Shown here: piece by piece, positions 59,040-64,000 of the stretch
How the letters are laid out: the number at the start of each line of letters is the position of its first letter
How positions within the stretch are numbered: position 1 is the first letter of the stretch
Made by a program: the position numbers and the translations under genes
Source of the DNA: Stigmatella aurantiaca
GTDB lineage: Bacteria; Myxococcota; Myxococcia; Myxococcales; Myxococcaceae
Length of the DNA: 64,000 nucleotides
Direction of reading: 5' to 3'
Assembly: GCF_900109545.1 (NCBI RefSeq)
Contig: NZ_FOAP01000015.1
Coordinates: forward strand, 62,001-126,000
The notes under the pieces: model-generated
Told to the model about the DNA's origin: nothing
Databases searched by the model: none
What the model saw: the letters and a program-made list of their open reading frames with translations, nothing else

Positions 59040-60173
59040 CTAGGGGCTGACCGGCGGCGTCCCCGGGCGCTGGCTCCAGGCGGCGAGCACCTCGCGCTCC
59101 CGCTCCGGCGAGAGCCCCGCGCGCAGCTTCGCCTGCCGCTCGGGGGGCAGCGTGCGGAACCACGCCAGCGTGTCGCGCACCGTCCCCTCCAGGGGGCGGA
59201 ACTCCAGCCCCCGCGCCCGGGCCCGGGCATGGCTCACCCGGCTGATGCCGCCCATCTCCGTGGCACGGGGCACCCACACGGGCATGTCCGACCAGGGGCT
59301 CACCTTCTGCGCCTCCAGGAAGGCGGTGTCCGCCCAGGTGAAGGTGGCGTTGCCCCCGTTGGCCTGCCGGCACGCCTCCAGCAGCCCTCGCATGGACAGC
59401 GTCTCCAGCGGCCCCGTGGCGTTGAAGACGCCCATGTCCCGGTTCTCCACCAGCCCCACGAGGAAGGCGGCCAGGTCTCTCACATCAATGAATTGCACCG
59501 GGTCCTCGCCATCCCCCGGGGCCAGCACCTCGCCGCCCCGCGCCACGCGCACCGGCCAGTAGGTGAAGCGGTCCGTGGGGTCATCCGGGCCCACGATGAG
59601 GCCCGGCCGCACGTTCGCCACCCGGCCCGGCAGCGCCGTCTCCGCCGCCTTCTCGCACAGCGCCTTGAGGGCCCCGTAGTGCTGGGAGACGTCCTCCGTC
59701 GTCTCGTCCGCCACGGTGGCCACGGGCGAGCTCTCGTCGATGCCGCCCTCGCGCATGTCCTGGTACACGGAGATGGAGGAGACGAAGAGGTAGTGGCCCA
59801 CGCGGGGGGCGAGCAGCTCCGCGCTGGCCCGCACCACGCGCGGCACGTACCCCGAGGTGTCGATGACGGCATCCCACTCCCGGCCCTCCAGGGCCTTGAG
59901 GTTGCCGTTCCGGTCCCCCTGGAGCTTCTCCACCTGGGGAAAGAGCCCGGGCCGCGTCTTGCCCCGGTTGAAGAGGGTGAGGGTGTGGCCCCGCGACAGG
60001 GCCCGCTCCACCAGCGCGGGCCCCAGGAACGAGGTTCCTCCCAGAATGAGGATCTTCTTCTTCAAGGCAGGCACCTCTTTTTCGGCGGGCTTCGTCGAAG
60101 CACAGCCCAGGGCCCAGAGCGAGCCGAGCCCGGCCGCCCCCTTCATCACTCCTCTGCGCGTCAGACGTGTCAT
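59040..60173 (-). CDS. Tat-exported lipoprotein of the NAD-dependent epimerase/dehydratase family
   Basis: The 377-residue protein begins MTRLTRRGVMKGAAGLGS, a twin-arginine signal (TRRGVMKG), then LWALGCAS with Cys24 as the lipidated residue. The mature domain is an extended short-chain dehydrogenase fold: KILILGGTSFLGPALV for NAD(P) binding, FVSSISVYQD, and YGALK with catalytic Tyr and Lys; FIDVRDLAAFLVGL and VFNATGP are typical. A cofactor-dependent epimerase exported folded is unusual. The signal looks sound, so I accept it. Confidence 0.88.
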   Translation of the reverse strand: MTRLTRRGVMKGAAGLGSLWALGCASTKPAEKEVPALKKKILILGGTSFLGPALVERALSRGHTLTLFNRGKTRPGLFPQVEKLQGDRNGNLKALEGREWDAVIDTSGYVPRVVRASAELLAPRVGHYLFVSSISVYQDMREGGIDESSPVATVADETTEDVSQHYGALKALCEKAAETALPGRVANVRPGLIVGPDDPTDRFTYWPVRVARGGEVLAPGDGEDPVQFIDVRDLAAFLVGLVENRDMGVFNATGPLETLSMRGLLEACRQANGGNATFTWADTAFLEAQKVSPWSDMPVWVPRATEMGGISRVSHARARARGLEFRPLEGTVRDTLAWFRTLPPERQAKLRAGLSPEREREVLAAWSQRPGTPPVSP

Positions 60174-60216
60174 GTGGTCCTCCGGAGAAAGGCTTCAGGG
60201 CGCGCCGGGCGCGGGC

Positions 60217-61506
60217 TCACAGGGCGCGGACATCCGAGGCCAGGGCCGTGGCCCCGGGCGCCTGGGTGTGCGCCCGGACACGCGGGTGCCGGGCCAGGAA
60301 GAGCGAGACGGCCAGCCACAGCCCGGCCACGGGCGCGGAGGCCAGGAGCAGCCCCGCGGCGCCCAGCCCCAGCGTCTTGAGCCCGTCCTCGGCCCAGGTG
60401 GCCAGCGTGTCCCCGCCCCGGTACACCACCGTGTCGATGACGCTCTTGGCCTTGTACTTCTCCTCGCGCCCCACCGTGGTGAAGAGCAGCTCGCGCGAGG
60501 GCCGCTCCAGCGCGTAGTGCGTGGCCCCCCGGAGCGAGCGCACCCCGATGAACAGCCACACCGAGGGCAGCACCGCCAGCCCCACGAAGCCCAGCAGCGT
60601 GAGCACCGGCGTCACGGCCAGCGCCACCCCCAGCCCCACCTTCGAGAGCAGCCGCGCGGTGACGAACGCCTGCAGCACGAGCGTGACGACCTGCACCCAC
60701 AAGTCGATGTTCGCGAACGCCGCGGTGCGCTCGGCCAGGCCCAGGGCCACCCGGTCCACCAGCCGCACCTGCAGCAGGTACAGGAACGTGGAGGTGACGG
60801 TGTAGAAGACCGTCTGCAGCCCCAGCGCCAGCAGAAAGGGCGAGGTGGCCAGCAGCCGCAGCCCCGCGAGGATGCCGCCCCCCACGGGCCCCGCCTCGGA
60901 CGGCGGCGAATGCGCGTCCTGCGCCCAGCCCGAGAGCCGCTGGACGCACCGCACGCTCACCTCCAGCAGCACCAGGGCCACGAGCACGAGGTTCACCGGC
61001 CCCAGCGGCACCGCCAGCACGCGCACCAGCAGCAGCCCGGCGATGACGCCCGTGGTGCCCCCCGCGGAGATGAGCCCGAAGAGGCGCCGGGCCTGCTCGC
61101 TCACGAACAGGTCCGCCATGAAGCTCCAGAAAATGGAGACGACAAAGAGGTTGTAGACGCTCACCCAGACGTAGAAGGACCGCGCCACCAGCGCCGGGGC
61201 CACCTCCAGCTTCATCAGGACGAAGAAGGCCAGGAGCTGCAGCAGGAAGAGCCGGTAGATGAGCGGAATCACGCGCCTGCGGGGCCAGCGCGCCACCATC
61301 GCCGCGAACAGGGGCACCGCCACCAGCATCACCCCGAAGGTGGCGGTGAAGAGCCACTTGAGCTGCTTCACCCCGCCGGCCGTGCCCATCGCGTCGCGCA
61401 GCGGCTTGAGGATGAAGTAGCCCCCCATCAACGTGAAGAAATAGAGGAAGGACCAGAGCACGGCCCCCGTCTCCTCCTTCCGCACGTCCACGAATCGTCC
61501 GAGCAT
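60217..61506 (-). CDS. NTP/NDP exchange transporter-like membrane protein (Npt/ATP-ADP translocase family)
   Basis: The 429-residue protein has about 12 membrane helices. The first segment, LWSFLYFFTLMGGYFILKPLRDAMG, has the YF-x-KP-RD signature of ATP/ADP-translocase-like (TlcA/Npt) proteins. Later regions include FWSFMADLFVSEQARRLFGL, ISAGGTTGVIAGLL and ALERPSRELLFTTVGREEKYKAKSV, also typical. Free-living members do not import host ATP and their substrate is unknown. It lies 43 bases upstream of the Tat-lipoprotein gene in the same direction, so they may form an operon. Confidence 0.8.
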   Translation of the reverse strand: MLGRFVDVRKEETGAVLWSFLYFFTLMGGYFILKPLRDAMGTAGGVKQLKWLFTATFGVMLVAVPLFAAMVARWPRRRVIPLIYRLFLLQLLAFFVLMKLEVAPALVARSFYVWVSVYNLFVVSIFWSFMADLFVSEQARRLFGLISAGGTTGVIAGLLLVRVLAVPLGPVNLVLVALVLLEVSVRCVQRLSGWAQDAHSPPSEAGPVGGGILAGLRLLATSPFLLALGLQTVFYTVTSTFLYLLQVRLVDRVALGLAERTAAFANIDLWVQVVTLVLQAFVTARLLSKVGLGVALAVTPVLTLLGFVGLAVLPSVWLFIGVRSLRGATHYALERPSRELLFTTVGREEKYKAKSVIDTVVYRGGDTLATWAEDGLKTLGLGAAGLLLASAPVAGLWLAVSLFLARHPRVRAHTQAPGATALASDVRAL

Positions 61507-61582
61507 GGCGTCACGCCCCCCGAGGGCGTGCCGCCCTCAACCCCGGCCGCGTCTGGCTATTCCCCAGGCGGGCAGGCATGCC

Positions 61583-62875
61583 TCACGGGCCGTTCAGCGC
61601 CCCGCGCAGCGCCGCCTCCACCCGGGGCAGCGCCTCCTGGATTTCCTCCACGGACGTGGCGCCCACCGACAGCCGGAACCAGCCCGTGTCCTCCATCAGC
61701 CCGAACGCCTGGAAGGGCACCACCGCGAAGCTCGCCTTCTCCAAGAGCAGCTTGCGGATGTCGTCGTTGCCCTTCAGCCCCGCCTTGCCCACCAGGTTGA
61801 AGCGCACCGAAAGGTAGATGGCGCCCTGGGGGGCAATCGCTTCCACCGGCAGCCCCGCCTCGCGCATGCGCGTGAAGCCCTGGTGCAGCGCCTCCAGGCG
61901 CGCGTCCACCTGCCGCCGCATCGACTCCAGGAAGGCCGTGTTCGAGGCCACCGCGTCCAGGTAGCGCGCCGTGGCCACCTGCTCCGCCTTGGGCGCCCAC
62001 GCCCCCACGTGCCCCAGCACATCGCGCATGCGGGCGATGAGGGCAGGCGGCCCCACGCCCCAGCCCACGCGCACCCCCGTGGCCGCGAAGGCCTTGGAGA
62101 TGCCGTCCACGAAGACGGTGTAGTGCGCCATCTCCGGCACCAGCTCCACCGGCGTCACGTGCTTCACCCGGCCGAAGCTCAGCGTCCAGTAGATGTGGTC
62201 ATACATGAGGATGAGCGGCCGCTCGCCCCGCGCCTGGCGCGCCCGGTTCTCCGCGACGATGCGCTCGCAGATGGCCTTCAGCGCCGCCGGCTCAATCATG
62301 GTCCCCGTGGGGTTGAGCGGGCTGCCCAAGCACAACAGCCGCGCCCCCGGCAGGTGCGGCAGGAGCTGCTCCACCGTGGGCATGAAGCCGTGCGCCGCGT
62401 CCGTGACGACCACCGTCTCCGTGGCCCCCATCATGTGGACGTAATGGTTGTTGTTCCAAGAAGGCACCGGGTAGATGACCCGGTCCCCCGCGTCCAGCAC
62501 CGTGCGGTAGGTGCCGTAGATGATGGGCCGCGCCCCGCCAGTGATGACGATGCCTTCCAGGGGGTACTTCAGACCCAGTGCGCGCTCGTAGAAGCGCTGC
62601 ACGCCCTGGCGCAGCTCCAGCACCCCGTCCGAGGGCGGGTAGTTCGTCTCGCCCGCCTGGAGCGCCGTGGTGATGCCCTCGCCCAGCGCGACCGGGATGG
62701 GGAACTCGCGCGGGCTGAAGTCGCCCACCGTCAGGTTGCACACCTTGCGCCCCTGGGCGGTGAGTTCACGGATTTCCGCCGCGATGCGCAGGATGTCGCT
62801 GCCCTTCAGGCCGCGCGCCATGGTGCCAACGTGGGTGTCTTCCCGCTTGGGGAGTGAGGTCAGATCGAGGGCCAT
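61583..62875 (-). CDS. PLP-dependent class I/II aminotransferase
   Basis: The 430-residue protein starts at ATG 62875 (MALDLTSLPKREDTHV). It has the fold-type I marks: NLTVGDFSPREFPIP, ITGGARPIIYGTYRTVLDAG, YPVPSWNNNHYVHMMG, LGSPLNPTG, MYDHIYW, the PLP lysine in FVDGISKAFAATGVRVGWG, and RLSVGA for substrate carboxylate. It is close to aspartate/aromatic-type aminotransferases. The amino-acid substrate cannot be stated. It starts from the gap 62876-63253 and is divergent from the DUF1028 gene. Confidence 0.9.
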   Translation of the reverse strand: MALDLTSLPKREDTHVGTMARGLKGSDILRIAAEIRELTAQGRKVCNLTVGDFSPREFPIPVALGEGITTALQAGETNYPPSDGVLELRQGVQRFYERALGLKYPLEGIVITGGARPIIYGTYRTVLDAGDRVIYPVPSWNNNHYVHMMGATETVVVTDAAHGFMPTVEQLLPHLPGARLLCLGSPLNPTGTMIEPAALKAICERIVAENRARQARGERPLILMYDHIYWTLSFGRVKHVTPVELVPEMAHYTVFVDGISKAFAATGVRVGWGVGPPALIARMRDVLGHVGAWAPKAEQVATARYLDAVASNTAFLESMRRQVDARLEALHQGFTRMREAGLPVEAIAPQGAIYLSVRFNLVGKAGLKGNDDIRKLLLEKASFAVVPFQAFGLMEDTGWFRLSVGATSVEEIQEALPRVEAALRGALNGP

Positions 62876-63253
62876 CGTGAATCGCTCCGGTTGGCGTCCG
62901 GACATGCGCTGCCTGCCCGGGCGGCCGGACCATACACGCCTTCCCCACATCCAAAGTGACTTGAGGAGCGTAGAACTCGCCGCGAAGAGACCCGGCAAGC
63001 CCTCCCCGGAGGGCACCCGGTGCCGTCAGATGTGACCCACCTGTCCCAAAAGGCGTCGCCCACAGGGCGCCAACCAGGCGTCGCGCCCTCCGGAAGGGCA
63101 GCGGCCTGAAAACGGTTTTTCCAATAAATTAAGCAAAATAGGACACGACCCAAAGAACGGATAAAGGCCGGGAACGGGGGCTCATCCCTTGCAAGGTTTC
63201 CCCTTCGTACCGGGTCCCCTTCGTTCCCTGCTTCTCCCCCTCAAGGTCCCACC
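62876..63253. other. Divergent intergenic region, no gene seen
   Basis: This 378-bp gap has an AT-rich island at about 63113-63150 that is the likely promoter zone for one or both divergent genes, though no confident -35/-10 pair can be set. TCCCCTTCGT occurs twice (63199-63208 and 63215-63224), 16 bp apart, upstream of the DUF1028 gene. No other structure is evident. Confidence 0.5.
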
Positions 63254-64000
63254 ATGACACCCGAATCCCGATGCTGCCTCACGCTTGCCCTGCTGCTCTC
63301 CCTCGCCTCGGCGTCCGCCCAAGAAGGCGAACCCGTGGGTGCCCTCAACCGGGACGTGCTTGGCACCCGCTCCATCGTGGCGTGTGACGTGGCGGCCCAG
63401 GCGTGCGGCGTGGGGGTGATGTCGTTTCCGGTCACCTCCTCCATGGTGCCCTACGGCAAGCCGGGCCTGGCGCTGGCCAACCAGATGATGCCCTCGGTGG
63501 AGCTCGCCGAGTCCATCATCTCGCGCATCGACGCGGGCCAGACGCCCCAGCAGGCCATCAACGCCACGCTGGCCTCCCCCAGCGCCAACGCGGCGATGCG
63601 GCAGATCGGCGTGGCCATCCTCCGCGACAACACCGTGCAGGTGGGCCAGTACACCGGCCAGGACAGCTGGACGCAGCGCTGCGCCGTGATGGGCACCACC
63701 TACGCGGTCCAGGCCGCGGGCCAGACGAGCGCCGCGGTGTGCGCGGCCATGGCCCAGGGCTTCCAGAGCGCCCGCGGCAGCCTCGCGGTGCGGCTCATGG
63801 AGGCGCTCAAGGCCGGCGCCCGCGTGGGCCAGGACTCGCGCGGCGAGCGCTCCGGCACCGTGCGCGTGTGGGCCCCCGCCTCGCAGACCGATGGCTTCAC
63901 CTATTACATCGCCGACGCCTCGGTGGCCGGCAAGCGCGATGCGCTCCAGCTCTTGGAGTCCGAGCTGTACCGGTACCTGGGGCAGATGGTCCGCGAGTCG
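63254..64000 (+). CDS. Secreted DUF1028 (Ntn-hydrolase-like) protein, 3' truncated by window edge
   Basis: The frame starts at ATG 63254 and is open at base 64000 (249 codons visible). It has a signal peptide (CCLTLALLLSLASASAQ). The mature part has the DUF1028 pattern: TRSIVACDVAAQACGVGVMS, VPYGKPGLALANQMM, SPSANAAMRQIGVAILRDN, and the late DSRGERSGTVRVW. DUF1028 proteins resemble Ntn hydrolases such as gamma-glutamyltransferases or asparaginases. A C-terminal peptidoglycan-binding domain is common in the family but would lie outside the window. Confidence 0.88.
   Translation, partial: MTPESRCCLTLALLLSLASASAQEGEPVGALNRDVLGTRSIVACDVAAQACGVGVMSFPVTSSMVPYGKPGLALANQMMPSVELAESIISRIDAGQTPQQAINATLASPSANAAMRQIGVAILRDNTVQVGQYTGQDSWTQRCAVMGTTYAVQAAGQTSAAVCAAMAQGFQSARGSLAVRLMEALKAGARVGQDSRGERSGTVRVWAPASQTDGFTYYIADASVAGKRDALQLLESELYRYLGQMVRES

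Noticed and set aside
63199-63224. TCCCCTTCGT direct repeats as a regulator site
   Set aside because: Only two short C-rich copies without symmetry; noted in the intergenic entry but not enough for a call.

Overview
This is a very GC-rich window with the gene content of a fruiting, predatory myxobacterium, most likely Cystobacterineae (the Myxococcus/Stigmatella/Archangium side). The evidence is a DUF2378 (TIGR02265) protein of a Myxococcales-restricted family, four Hanks-type Ser/Thr kinases and three complex sensor histidine kinases in 64 kb, an infC with an AUC start and long C-terminal tail like M. xanthus dsg, a strong sigma-54-type promoter, and many large secreted repeat proteins. About 40 protein genes are supported. 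There are no rRNA or tRNA genes, no insertion sequences and no CRISPR array. Most long antisense reading frames are GC shadows.

Layout. 1-11.1 kb: 3' part of a CHASE-PAS-PAS histidine kinase; a lipoprotein of 13-14 tandem propeller-like repeats behind a palindromic operator; a deleted DUF4265 pseudogene; an SLC13/TrkA-C anion transporter; a leftward metallo-beta-lactamase-fold protein/kinase/small Cys protein set; infC. 11.3-18.1 kb: two large secreted proteins, a discoidin/FlgD/NHL mosaic and a YVTN-propeller di-heme cytochrome. 18.1-31.1 kb: a leftward operon matching the E. coli yfaPQSTA alpha-2-macroglobulin cluster (yfaP-yfaT-yfaA-yfaS-yfaQ, with ATGA overlaps), headed by a dCACHE/HAMP/PAS/GAF histidine kinase. 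31.1-34.0 kb: a KAS III-like synthase, DUF2378 and secreted-protein operon with a near-consensus sigma-54 promoter. 34.2-39.8 kb: esterase, ATP-grasp enzyme, ettA, and a YadG/YadH-type ABC exporter. 40-46.6 kb: PEGA kinase, hybrid histidine kinase, a secreted protein, treZ. 46.7-53.5 kb: two paralogous kinases flank a ClpX-like AAA+ protein and a DUF5335 protein, with a bestrophin beyond. 53.6-58.9 kb: a single-polypeptide topoisomerase III-RecQ fusion, then five CRP-like palindromes spaced 31-33 bp apart, then a small unknown gene. 59-64 kb: Tat-lipoprotein NAD-epimerase, ATP/ADP-translocase-like transporter, aminotransferase, and the 5' part of a DUF1028 gene cut by the window end.

The features most worth following are the helically phased operator array beside the TopIII-RecQ fusion, the fusion itself, the kinase/ClpX-like/DUF5335/kinase block with its duplicated C-terminal module, and the alpha-2-macroglobulin operon whose last protein joins an HExxH segment, a penicillin-binding fold and a SpoIID-like end. 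Functional statements rest on motif and family recognition by eye; no database search was possible.
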